DNA of 64,000 bases, taken from positions 3,058,001 to 3,122,000 of the forward strand of contig NZ_JAGJBY010000001.1 in NCBI RefSeq assembly GCF_020010905.1. Direction: 5' to 3'. Position 1 is the stretch's first letter. The number at the start of each line of letters is the position of its first letter. Made by a program: the position numbers and the translations under genes. This document shows positions 18,575 through 26,029 of this stretch, piece after piece. The DNA is from Streptomyces acidiscabies. Lineage in GTDB: Bacteria; Actinomycetota; Actinomycetes; Streptomycetales; Streptomycetaceae. The notes under the pieces are model-generated. The model saw only the letters and a program-made list of their open reading frames with translations. It searched no databases and was not told where the DNA came from.

Positions 18575-19087
18575 CGCGTTGGCGGCGGCCCACTCCTCCA
18601 ACACCCTGAAGTCGCCTTCCCTCAGGCCCAGTCGGGGGTTCACGTGGTGGAGGAGGGCTGGGGCGGGGTGGTGGGCCGTGACGTACTCCGTGTCCGCCGG
18701 GGACTGCTCGTCGTCCACCCAGGCGAAGGGGCGGCCTGCGGCGTACGTCAGCAAGTGGGGTGTTTTCCAGTGGAGTTCGTCGGGGCGGAGGGCGAGGAGG
18801 TCGGGGCCGAAGTCGACGTAGGGGAGGGGCGGGAGGTTCACGGTCGGGGCTATCCAGGTGTTCGCCAAGGACATCCACGTCGTTGCCCAGACCAGGTCGT
18901 AGGGGAGGGCCAGGAGGGAAGGGCCGTGGGTGGGGTTGAGCCAGACCCGGAGGGGGCGGGGGTGGGAGGGGACTGCGGCGCGGATGGTCGTGTAGCCCTC
19001 GGGGCGGCGTTCCGGTTGGGCCGCGTAGGGGTTCAACGGGCCGTCCACGTCCAGGAAGAGGAGGGGGCGGGGTGGCATGGTGCTCAC
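18572..19087 (-). CDS. HAD-like domain protein
   Basis: 171-residue soluble protein with the HAD motif I at its start (LLFLDVDGPLNP, nucleophile Asp and +2 Asp). Later stretches YDLVWATTWMS and GRPFAWVDDEQS fit HAD motifs II and IV, the latter with paired Asp. This short form resembles the HAD domain family linked to nucleic-acid repair proteins, but a substrate cannot be assigned. ATG at 19087, or ATG three codons later. It is monocistronic between a terminator and dapA. Confidence 0.75.
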   Translation of the reverse strand: MSTMPPRPLLFLDVDGPLNPYAAQPERRPEGYTTIRAAVPSHPRPLRVWLNPTHGPSLLALPYDLVWATTWMSLANTWIAPTVNLPPLPYVDFGPDLLALRPDELHWKTPHLLTYAAGRPFAWVDDEQSPADTEYVTAHHPAPALLHHVNPRLGLREGDFRVLEEWAAANA

Positions 19088-19116
19088 GGTAGAGGGGTGC
19101 CGTCTTTTCGGTCAGT

Positions 19117-19992
19117 TCATCGGCATTCCTCGTACGCCGCGCGCAGCGCCCTCCTCGTCTCAGCGTCCGCGTTCAGGAGTGGGCGTCGTACCGGGCCCGA
19201 GGGGAGGCCCAGGTCGGTGAGGAGGGCCTTGGCGGTTACTGTGCCGGGGAGGTCGGAGGCCATCATCAACTCCGTTAGGGGGATGAGGCGTTGTTGGGCC
19301 TTTGCCGCTGCTGAGGTGTTGCCTGCGTCGAACAGGTCCAGGATGCTGCGGACTTGGCGGGCTGCGGCGTTCGCGATCGTGCTGACGTAGCCCGTGCCGC
19401 CTACGGCGTACAGGGCGAGGTTGTGTTCGTCGCAGCCTGCGTAGTACGCCAAGTCTGTGCGGGAGATGAGCTTTTGGGCGGCCAGGAAGTCGTAGGAGCA
19501 GTCCTTGACCGCGATGATGCGGGGGTGTTCGGACAGGCGGAGGAGGGTGGGGGGTTCGAGGCGGGTGGCTGTGCGGGAGGGGATGTCGTAGAGCATGACC
19601 GGGAGTTCGCTGAGGTCGGCGATCTCGCGGAGGTGGGATTCGATGGCGGCTTGAGGTGGGCGGCTGTAGTACGGCGGCGCCAGGAGGATGCCGGTTGCTC
19701 CGGACTTGGCCGCGTCCAGGGTGAGTTGGGCCGTGTGGTGGGTGTCCGCGGTGCCGACTCCCGTGAGGATGGGGGTGGTTGGGCCCACGGCTTCCCGTAC
19801 CGCTCGTACCAGCGCTGACTTCTCCGCGTCCGTCGTCGTGGGGGATTCGCCGGTCGTGCCGGAGAGGACCAGGCCGTCGCAGCCTTCGTCGATCAGGTGG
19901 GCGGCCAGGCGTTGCGCGCCGTCCAGGTCGAGGGCACCGGTCTCGGTGAAGGGGGTGATCATCGCGCAGAGGGCGCGGCCGAAGGTGGTCAT
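19117..19992 (-). CDS. dapA: 4-hydroxy-tetrahydrodipicolinate synthase family
   Basis: 291-residue class I aldolase-like TIM barrel that condenses pyruvate with aspartate semialdehyde. The active-site residues are visible: the Thr-Thr pair in GTTGESPT, Tyr in MLYDIPSRTATR and the Schiff-base Lys in IAVKDCSYD. Length is typical. Proximity to dapD supports the lysine/DAP role, but other family members act on different aldehydes. ATG at 19992. Confidence 0.88.
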   Translation of the reverse strand: MTTFGRALCAMITPFTETGALDLDGAQRLAAHLIDEGCDGLVLSGTTGESPTTTDAEKSALVRAVREAVGPTTPILTGVGTADTHHTAQLTLDAAKSGATGILLAPPYYSRPPQAAIESHLREIADLSELPVMLYDIPSRTATRLEPPTLLRLSEHPRIIAVKDCSYDFLAAQKLISRTDLAYYAGCDEHNLALYAVGGTGYVSTIANAAARQVRSILDLFDAGNTSAAAKAQQRLIPLTELMMASDLPGTVTAKALLTDLGLPSGPVRRPLLNADAETRRALRAAYEECR

Positions 19993-20155
19993 GGGAGTAG
20001 TGTCGGCGGGGTGATGGTGTAGCCCTACTTAAATCTGCTACCCGGTATTGATTAGCAGTGCTTCCTCGAAGGTGATCCGCCCAGCTGAGGCCCTGTGTCC
20101 AAACCCCCGCCCGTCCGTCACCATGGCCGAGGGAAACCGCCACAGGGGAGGCAGT

Positions 20156-20281
20156 ATGAGGCTCGGCAGGGCAGTCGCCACCGGCGTCGCGGAAGAGTGC
20201 GACGACATCGTCGAGGACGAGGTCGAACTCGTCGACGAGCAGCAGGAGTTGGCCGTCGAAGAGGTGCCGGTCGGTCGATGA
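20156..20281 (+). CDS. small acidic protein, 41 aa
   Basis: Short frame MRLGRAVATGVAEECDDIVEDEVELVDEQ... rich in Asp and Glu after a basic start. The start at 20156 is chosen because a GGGGAGG ribosome site precedes it by five bases; longer upstream starts exist. The stop overlaps the next gene by four bases (ATGA), which argues that it is truly translated. No known family recognised. It may be a cofactor or chaperone-like partner of the following protein; that is inference. Confidence 0.6.
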   Translation: MRLGRAVATGVAEECDDIVEDEVELVDEQQELAVEEVPVGR

Positions 20282-20934
20282 GGCTGCGGCTGCCGGAGGA
20301 ACGTCCGGATCGGCCGCCGACCGGATACAAGATCGCTCGCCCGGTGCTGGCGTACGACGGCACCCGGGCCGGGTTCACGGGCGTGTCGCTGGGCGGCGCG
20401 CTGCCGTACGGGGTGGTCGCGGAGGCGTCGTGCGTGTACGGGCTGCGGCACCGGGCGCCGCAGCGGCGGTGCGACTGCGGATTCCACTGCGTGCACGAGC
20501 GGGGTACGGCCGAGGGGCTGCTCTGCGTCGCCGAGAACCGTGACGCGGTGCTGCTGGACGTGACCGTCCTCGGCGCCTACATCCGCTTCGAGCTGGGATT
20601 CCGGTACGCGAGACAGCGTGTCCGCGTGATGACCGTCGGGCCCTGCGCCTGTGGCGCCCCCGCCGCCGCGCTCGCCGACGCCGGGTGGGGCCGCCCGGGA
20701 TGGCTCGGGCTCGCCGCGTCCTGCGCGGGCTGCGTACAGGGCCGTACCGCCGTCTCCCTCGCCTCGTTCGCGCGGCTGGCAGGCGAGGGGCTGCGGGTCG
20801 TCGCGCGGGAGGGGGCGGTGTCCGCGCGGTTCGGGGTGCCCGAACTCACCGCGGAGGCCGCGCTGTTGCAGGCGCGGCTGGACTGGTTCCAGAGCCAGTT
20901 GTCGAGGCTGGGGGAGGACGGGGAGAAGGCGTAA
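20278..20934 (+). CDS. cysteine-rich conserved hypothetical protein
   Basis: 218-residue soluble protein. Cysteines come in pairs: CDCGFHC near residue 62, then CACG and SCAGC around residues 123-147, a layout that suggests metal (zinc-ribbon-like) binding. The C-terminus is helical (LLQARLDWFQSQLSRLGED) and could mediate dimerisation. It is translationally coupled to the 41-residue acidic protein. I do not recognise the family and give no function. Confidence 0.7.
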   Translation: MRLRLPEERPDRPPTGYKIARPVLAYDGTRAGFTGVSLGGALPYGVVAEASCVYGLRHRAPQRRCDCGFHCVHERGTAEGLLCVAENRDAVLLDVTVLGAYIRFELGFRYARQRVRVMTVGPCACGAPAAALADAGWGRPGWLGLAASCAGCVQGRTAVSLASFARLAGEGLRVVAREGAVSARFGVPELTAEAALLQARLDWFQSQLSRLGEDGEKA

Positions 20935-21027
20935 GGCGGAGCCCCCACGAGGGGTGTCGAGTCATGCCCGCTCACCGACAACTCTTCTCGCCTGGACAAA
21001 AAAAGTTTTCGGTGAGACGGTGGAGCC

Positions 21028-21642
21028 ATGCTGGACGTCACCGTGATCGAGAACCCTGAGGCGGCAGCCGCGACGCTGGACCCGATAAGGGCGCGGCTGC
21101 TCGCGGAGCTGGCCGCCGGACCCGCGTCCGCCGCGATGCTGGCCGGGCGGGTCGGGCTGCCCCGGCAGAAGGTGAACTATCACCTCAAGGCGCTGGAGAA
21201 GCACGGCCTGGTCGAGCTGGCCGGGGAGCGGCGCAAGGGGAACGTCACCGAGCGGCTGATGCGGGCCACCGCCGCGTCGTACGTCATCTCGCCGCTGGCC
21301 CTCGCGGAGGTGCAGCCGGATCCCGACAGGTTCCGTGACCAGCTCTCCGCGCGCTGGCTGCTGGCGCTGGGCGCACGGCTCGTACGGGACGTCGGATCGC
21401 TGATCACCGGCGCGGCCAAAGCCCGTCAGGGGCTGGCGACCTACGCGCTGGACGGCGAGGTGCGGTTCGCGTCCGCCGCCGAACGGGCCGCGTTCGTCCA
21501 GGAGTTGACGGCCGGGGTGAGCGCGCTGATCCGCAAGTACGACGCGCCGGACGCGGCGGGCGGGCGCGATCACCGGATCGTGCTCGGGCTGCATCCGACG
21601 CTCAAAGAGACGCCGTCCCGTACCGAACTGACCGAGAACTGA
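21028..21642 (+). CDS. ArsR-type winged-helix regulator
   Basis: 204-residue protein with an N-terminal winged helix: LDPIRARLLAELAAGPASAAML then GRVGLPRQKVNYHLKALEKHGLVEL (residues about 17-63), the pattern of ArsR-type regulators. The longer C-terminal region (residues 80-200) is helical and shows no metal-binding Cys. It is followed after 11 bases by an AHSA1/SRPBCC gene, a frequent partner of such regulators, so it probably controls that gene. Confidence 0.88.
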   Translation: MLDVTVIENPEAAAATLDPIRARLLAELAAGPASAAMLAGRVGLPRQKVNYHLKALEKHGLVELAGERRKGNVTERLMRATAASYVISPLALAEVQPDPDRFRDQLSARWLLALGARLVRDVGSLITGAAKARQGLATYALDGEVRFASAAERAAFVQELTAGVSALIRKYDAPDAAGGRDHRIVLGLHPTLKETPSRTELTEN

Positions 21643-21653
21643 GGAGAGTCGCC

Positions 21654-22388
21654 ATGTCCAAGGGCACGGAGAAGGAATTCGAGATCGTCCGCGAGTTCGA
21701 GGTGGACGCGACGCCGGAGCAGGTGTGGGAGGCGGTGACGCAGAACTCCGGGGCGTATCTGTGGCCCATGGAGGCGCCCGAGCCCCGCGTCGGGGGGAGC
21801 GGGCCGTTCGGGTCGACCGTCACGGCGTGGGAACCGCCGTACCGGTACACGAACGTGAGCGAGGACGTGGGCATGGCCGTCCAGTCCCGGAATCAGCTCG
21901 ACTACACCGTCGAGTCCCGGGACGAGGGGCGGCGGGCGTGGGTGCGGTACGTGCACAGCGGGATCTTCGTCGACGACTGGGAGAACCAGTACGACGGGGC
22001 CGGGCGGCACACGGACTTCTATCTGCACACGCTGCGGGAGTACTTGGCGCACTTCGCTCCGCGGGCGGTGGCGTTCTCCTCTGCGGAGGGGTCGGCTGCT
22101 TCTGCCACGCCGGACGCTCTTGCCCTGGTGGCGCGGGAGTTGGGGGTCGGAGAGGTCGTCGGGGAGCGGGTCACCGTGCGCGGGCCGCGGGAGTTCGAGG
22201 CCGTACTCGACTATCGGACGCCGGAGTTCATCGGGTTGCGGACCGAGCAGGCGCTTGTTCGGGTGTTCGGGCGTGGGAGGTGGGGGGCGCCGGTGGGGAT
22301 CAGCGTGCATGACTTCGGGGAGGGTGCGGATCCCAAGGCTGCGGAGGCGGGTTGGCAGGGGTGGCTGGACGGGGTGTTCGGGGAGTAG
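21654..22388 (+). CDS. SRPBCC (AHSA1-like) domain protein
   Basis: 244-residue protein with an N-terminal START/AHSA1-like fold: EFEIVREFEVDATPEQVWEA and WPMEAPEPRVGG, followed by a second region (ELGVGEVVGERVTVRG) of less clear fold. SRPBCC proteins have a deep hydrophobic cavity for small ligands. Ribosome site GAGGAG precedes the ATG. Forms an operon with the ArsR-type regulator. The 3' third uses TTG/GGG-rich codons unlike its 5' part. Confidence 0.85.
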   Translation: MSKGTEKEFEIVREFEVDATPEQVWEAVTQNSGAYLWPMEAPEPRVGGSGPFGSTVTAWEPPYRYTNVSEDVGMAVQSRNQLDYTVESRDEGRRAWVRYVHSGIFVDDWENQYDGAGRHTDFYLHTLREYLAHFAPRAVAFSSAEGSAASATPDALALVARELGVGEVVGERVTVRGPREFEAVLDYRTPEFIGLRTEQALVRVFGRGRWGAPVGISVHDFGEGADPKAAEAGWQGWLDGVFGE

Positions 22389-22391
22389 GGG

Positions 22392-23354
22392 TTACGGCTT
22401 CTTGTTCCGTGCGGCCAGGTCGACGAGGCGGCGTACTTCGCGGGTCGCCTCGTGGTCGCCCAGTTCCTCCAGGGCTTCGGCGAGGGCCAGGAGGACGTCC
22501 GGGGTCTCTCGCGGCAAGGCGAAGTTGATCAGTGCGATCACGCGGTTCCGCAGGGTGCCGGCGTCCGTGCCGGGGGCCAACTGGACCGGGGCGATGAGGA
22601 GTCGGACGGACTCCAGCCAGAGGTCGTAGGTCTCGCGGGTGCCGGAGATGGGGGAGCGGACGAAGGCGTCGATGAGGTCGACTTTCCTGAACGTCTCGAC
22701 CGGGGTGGCCTGCGCTGTCTTCAACTCCGGTTCCGCCTGCATTATTTGCGCCGCCTCCGCCTCCTCTTCCCCCTCCGGTGCCGCCAACCCGAACGCCGGT
22801 GGGTAGCTTGCCGCCAACTCGCCGTCCATCTCCGGCAGTTCGGTCGACGCCTCCTTCACCATGTGGTCCGTCAGGCCGATCACGAACTTCTCGTACCCTT
22901 GAGGGTCCTCCCGCATCAGGTCGACCAGGCACCGGTCCGTGTACGCCGCGCCGAGCGTCGCCATCCGGAGCTGCAAGTCGGCTGCCTCCGCAGGGAGTTC
23001 GCGGCTGACCCCGGTCCAGAAGAGGGGCAGGAGGGCCACCGGCTCCGCCGGCTCCGCGAGCCGTACGCGTTCCTGCATCACCGCCCACTCCCGCGCACAC
23101 CAAGAGCTCGCGAGGTAGTCGTCCGTCAGCAGGACGACCAGGAATCTGGTCCGCCCCAGCGCCGTACCGATCTTCCGGCGCCAGCCCTGACCGAGCCGTA
23201 CGGCACCGGTGTTGAGGAAGCCCTCGTTCGGGGCCGAGCGCCCGCGTTTGATCTCCACCTCCCGCTGGAGCCGGGCGTGGAACCGCTCCACCAGGTCGCT
23301 GTCGGCACGGCGTTCGGCGTAGCTGGTGAAGAAGAACGGCGGTCGGCCGGTCAT
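22392..23354 (-). CDS. TIR-domain protein with C-terminal adaptor-like domain
   Basis: 320-residue protein. Residues about 5-120 form a TIR-like domain: FFFTSYAERRADSDLVERFH, GWRRKIGTALGRTRFLVVLL and DDYLASSWCAREWAVMQ, where the WCxxE motif keeps the Glu that is catalytic in NAD-cleaving TIRs. A variable acidic linker follows. Residues about 225-315 (FVRSPISGTRETYDLW ... DHEATREVRRLVDLA) are strongly similar to the C-terminus of the NB-ARC protein encoded next to it. It starts inside the stop of that gene (ATGA). Role inferred as effector of the upstream NB-ARC protein. Confidence 0.8.
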   Translation of the reverse strand: MTGRPPFFFTSYAERRADSDLVERFHARLQREVEIKRGRSAPNEGFLNTGAVRLGQGWRRKIGTALGRTRFLVVLLTDDYLASSWCAREWAVMQERVRLAEPAEPVALLPLFWTGVSRELPAEAADLQLRMATLGAAYTDRCLVDLMREDPQGYEKFVIGLTDHMVKEASTELPEMDGELAASYPPAFGLAAPEGEEEAEAAQIMQAEPELKTAQATPVETFRKVDLIDAFVRSPISGTRETYDLWLESVRLLIAPVQLAPGTDAGTLRNRVIALINFALPRETPDVLLALAEALEELGDHEATREVRRLVDLAARNKKP

Positions 23355-24415
23355 GGATCCTCCCCGAAGTCGTGGGGCCGTCCGGCGTCAGCCGTGGCCG
23401 TTCGTCCGGCAGTTGCCTTGTCCACCAGGCGGCGTACGACACGTGTCGCCTCGTGGTCGTCCTGTTCCTCCATGGCGTTCGCGAGGGCGGTGAGGATCGG
23501 CACCGAAGTGGCGGCCTCGTTGACGATGGCGATGACGCGGTTGCGGGCCGAGCCGCCGTCGATCAGCGGGGCGAACAGGACCGGTTTCAGGGCGAGTCGG
23601 ATGGACTGGACCCACAGGTCGAAGGTCTCGCGCGTGCCGTTGACGGGGGAGCGGACGATGGCCTCGATGAGGGTGCGCTTGTCGGTCGAGCCGAGGAGGC
23701 TGCCGGAGCCGGGGATCGGGGTGCCGTGCGGCGGGGTACTGGGCCCGAACCGGTCCATGTACCCCTCGTACCCGGACTGGCGGACGATCTCGGCGGCCGT
23801 CAGGAGCGTGCCGGGGTGCCCCTTGGCGCGGCGCGCGAGGCGTTCGGCCTGTTCGCCGGTGAGGCTCTCGGCCTGTTGGAGGAGAAGTGCTTCGGCGATC
23901 GTCGGACTGAGTCCGCCGAGTGCGAGGCAGTTCTCCCCCCAGGTGAGACCTTTCGTGCGGGAGATGACGAGGCGGTGGCCGGCGCCGGGGACGAAGTGCT
24001 CGTAGATGCGGTCGGGGTCGGAGACGTTGTCGTACACGAACAGCCACCTGCTGTCGGGTCTGGGCTTCGGCGGCCCGCCCAGGGTCTGTGCGCAGAGTTC
24101 GAGCAGCTCCTGTTCCTGCGTCTCGATCAGGGTGAGCAGCCGGTCGTCGTCGGTCTCGTCGGAGCACTTGAACCACCAGACCACGTCGTAGCGCAGGGTG
24201 AACCGCCAGCAATAGGCGATCGCCATCTGGGTCTTGCCGAACCCGTGCCCCGACTCGGCGTCGTGCAGCAGGACATGGCCGTACTGCCGGAAGAGCTTGG
24301 TGAGCCGGGCGATCTGCTCGTCGCGGCCGTTGAACGGCAGCCCCTGCTCAGGGATGTTGGATATCGGCGGCGGTTCCGTCGGCGAGCGGCCCGAACGCGG
24401 CGGGGGGAAGGTCAC
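23351..24415 (-). CDS. NB-ARC (STAND) NTPase with C-terminal adaptor-like domain
   Basis: 354-residue STAND-type ATPase. It opens with a PFNGRDEQIARLTKLF lead-in, Walker A is ESGHGFGKTQMAIAYC near residues 54-69, Walker B is SRWLFVYDNVSDP near 125, and the GxP-like motif is RRAKGHPGTLL near 215. It is short for a STAND protein and has no WD40 or TPR sensor repeats. Residues about 240-340 (IVRSPVNGTRETFDLW ... DHEATRVVRRLVDKA) match the C-terminus of the neighbouring TIR protein and may mediate homotypic contact. GTG start overlaps the upstream gene by four bases. Confidence 0.8.
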   Translation of the reverse strand: MTFPPPRSGRSPTEPPPISNIPEQGLPFNGRDEQIARLTKLFRQYGHVLLHDAESGHGFGKTQMAIAYCWRFTLRYDVVWWFKCSDETDDDRLLTLIETQEQELLELCAQTLGGPPKPRPDSRWLFVYDNVSDPDRIYEHFVPGAGHRLVISRTKGLTWGENCLALGGLSPTIAEALLLQQAESLTGEQAERLARRAKGHPGTLLTAAEIVRQSGYEGYMDRFGPSTPPHGTPIPGSGSLLGSTDKRTLIEAIVRSPVNGTRETFDLWVQSIRLALKPVLFAPLIDGGSARNRVIAIVNEAATSVPILTALANAMEEQDDHEATRVVRRLVDKATAGRTATADAGRPHDFGEDP

Positions 24416-25554
24416 CGCGCATCCCCCTCGCGCTGACCCGGTACGGTCGGACCTGCGTCCCCGACCATGTCGCGCAGGCGCTGGGCCTGTCCCTCGTCCG
24501 AGCCGGTGAGCTGGGCGACCTGAACGCCCCGGCGCACGAGCAACGGCCTTGGCTCGGTGTCGATCTGAACGGGGATCAGATCCGCCGCGTCCGGCCCGAT
24601 GAACACCTCCTCCCACTGGTAGGGGTCGGGTGCTCCGGCGGTGAAGTAGCTGCGCGAGAACACCACGACGACCCGCGAACTCTCCGCCCGCGCCCGCGCG
24701 ACCGCTTCCGACAGCGGCTCCAACTCCGTTCTCCAGCGCACCTGGTGGACGGTGGCCGTGCCGGGGTCCTCCTCCAGGACCTCCTGTATCCAGTCGGCCC
24801 ACGGCTGGTCGGCGCCGACGTAACTGATGGCGACGGAGCGGAGCCGGGCGCTTCCCCGGTGGCCCACGTCGGAGTAGCGCAGATAGCCGCCGTTCCCGGA
24901 GCCGTGGGTCACCAGGTCGCCACCCGGGACGGTCCGGCTGACGCGCTCGGGTGCGGGGGTCGTGCCGAACGCCGGTGTGACCGTGCGGAGTTCGTCGCCC
25001 TCCAGGGGGGCGAGGCGGAAATCCTGCGCCTTCGCGATCCGGCGCGCGAGCAGGCCCAGGAGAGCGACGTACAGGTCGGCCGCCTCGGGGAGCTGGGACT
25101 GCATCAGGCCCGACAGCCCTTTGTTCTCGTACAGTTGACCGGCCGCGGAACCCGCGCCGTCCAGTTCGGCGAGGAACGACCAGGGGGCCGGGATGCCCTC
25201 GGGAGGTTCGTACGGGGTTTCCGGATTCCACACGAGGGGGATCACGCAGTCGGCGAGCGGCTGGTCCGTGAGGAACTCCTGGCTGCGGACGCGGCGTTGG
25301 AACACCGACCACTCCAGGCCGCAGTCACGGTCCTGGAAGTAGTGCCGGGAGTACAGCGCGACCAGCACGCCGACCCGCGTGACCCCGCGCTCCAGCACCG
25401 GTCCCGAGCCTGTCTGCGGTCCGAGTACACCGGCCACCCACAGGCCCTCCTGGGCCTTGAGCCGGTACTCCAGATCGGCGTGGAAGCGGCTGAGCGACGG
25501 CCAGCCGTCGGCCTGTGTGCAGCTGGTGTAGAAGTAGTTGACGGATCGATCCAC
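24412..25554 (-). CDS. tandem TIR-like domain protein
   Basis: 380-residue protein with two TIR-like domains. The first (about residues 5-170) has NYFYTSCTQADGWPSLSRFH, LVALYSRHYFQDRDCGLEW and a CGLE motif, resembling FxsC. The second (about 235-345) begins VAISYVGADQPWADWI and has VVVVFSRSYF and YQWEEVFIGPDA. It is the first gene of a three-gene minus-strand operon and is divergent from the FxsA/FxsB genes. It probably senses or signals for the adjoining NB-ARC protein; the biochemical output is unknown. Confidence 0.8.
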   Translation of the reverse strand: MDRSVNYFYTSCTQADGWPSLSRFHADLEYRLKAQEGLWVAGVLGPQTGSGPVLERGVTRVGVLVALYSRHYFQDRDCGLEWSVFQRRVRSQEFLTDQPLADCVIPLVWNPETPYEPPEGIPAPWSFLAELDGAGSAAGQLYENKGLSGLMQSQLPEAADLYVALLGLLARRIAKAQDFRLAPLEGDELRTVTPAFGTTPAPERVSRTVPGGDLVTHGSGNGGYLRYSDVGHRGSARLRSVAISYVGADQPWADWIQEVLEEDPGTATVHQVRWRTELEPLSEAVARARAESSRVVVVFSRSYFTAGAPDPYQWEEVFIGPDAADLIPVQIDTEPRPLLVRRGVQVAQLTGSDEGQAQRLRDMVGDAGPTVPGQREGDAR

Positions 25555-25715
25555 GCGCCCCTCGCAGACTGCCGCCGGGTGGCCGGCAGGGCGTTGCTCT
25601 CACCGGCTTGGACCTGTGCTTCGCAACGTCTGGCTCCGGGTCGGTCCGGGACCCCCGCTCCTTGAGGATAGGCTTCCTTGACCGCCCTGGGTACAGTGAA
25701 GAGTGCCTGACGGGC

Positions 25716-25753
25716 GCACACGTCAGGCGTACGGGCACACGTCAGGCGTACGG
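25716..25753. repeat. 19-bp exact tandem repeat in divergent promoter region
   Basis: GCACACGTCAGGCGTACGG occurs twice head to tail. A preceding GCCTGAC (25704-25710) is the inverted complement of the GTCAGGC in each copy. It lies between the TIR operon and the peptide locus, so it is a candidate operator array or attenuator controlling one or both. Confidence 0.65.
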
Positions 25754-25837
25754 GGTGATATTCGCCGACGTCTCACGAGTCCCGGACTGTAGCAGGGTCC
25801 TGGGCCGGTCCCGGCGCGAGCGCGGGGCTCGGGGGGA

Positions 25838-26029
25838 ATGGAGTCTGGCGTGAAGAGGACCGAGCGCGAGAGTGAAGGCAGGCGGGAACGGGGAGAGTTA
25901 GCCGACCTGGTCCGGGCGGCGTCCGGGGATCAGCTGTACGGCTTACCGCGTTCCGCGATCATCGAGGCACTCCTACGCCGGACCAGGAGCGGTCCCCTCA
26001 CCCCGCCGGGGTGGCACAGTGCCGTCTGA
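25838..26029 (+). CDS. fxsA: FxsA-like triceptide precursor ending W-H-S-A-V
   Basis: 63-residue charged peptide with conserved-looking segment LYGLPRSAIIEALLRR as probable recognition region and C-terminus PPGWHSAV. The last five residues fit the FxSxx-COOH signature with Trp replacing Phe (codons TGG CAC AGT GCC GTC then TGA). The maturase start codon lies inside the last codons, an 11-base overlap, which fixes the frame. ATG at 25838 is used; GTG at 25850 has a better-spaced GGAG site and would give 59 residues. The expected product carries a Trp-His-Ser cyclophane. Confidence 0.72.
   Translation: MESGVKRTERESEGRRERGELADLVRAASGDQLYGLPRSAIIEALLRRTRSGPLTPPGWHSAV

Noticed and set aside
23351..25312. 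A 653-residue NB-ARC protein starting at 25312
   Set aside because: The first 299 residues are antisense-like shadow of the TIR-TIR gene frame. The GTG at 24415, which overlaps the upstream stop by four bases, is the natural start.
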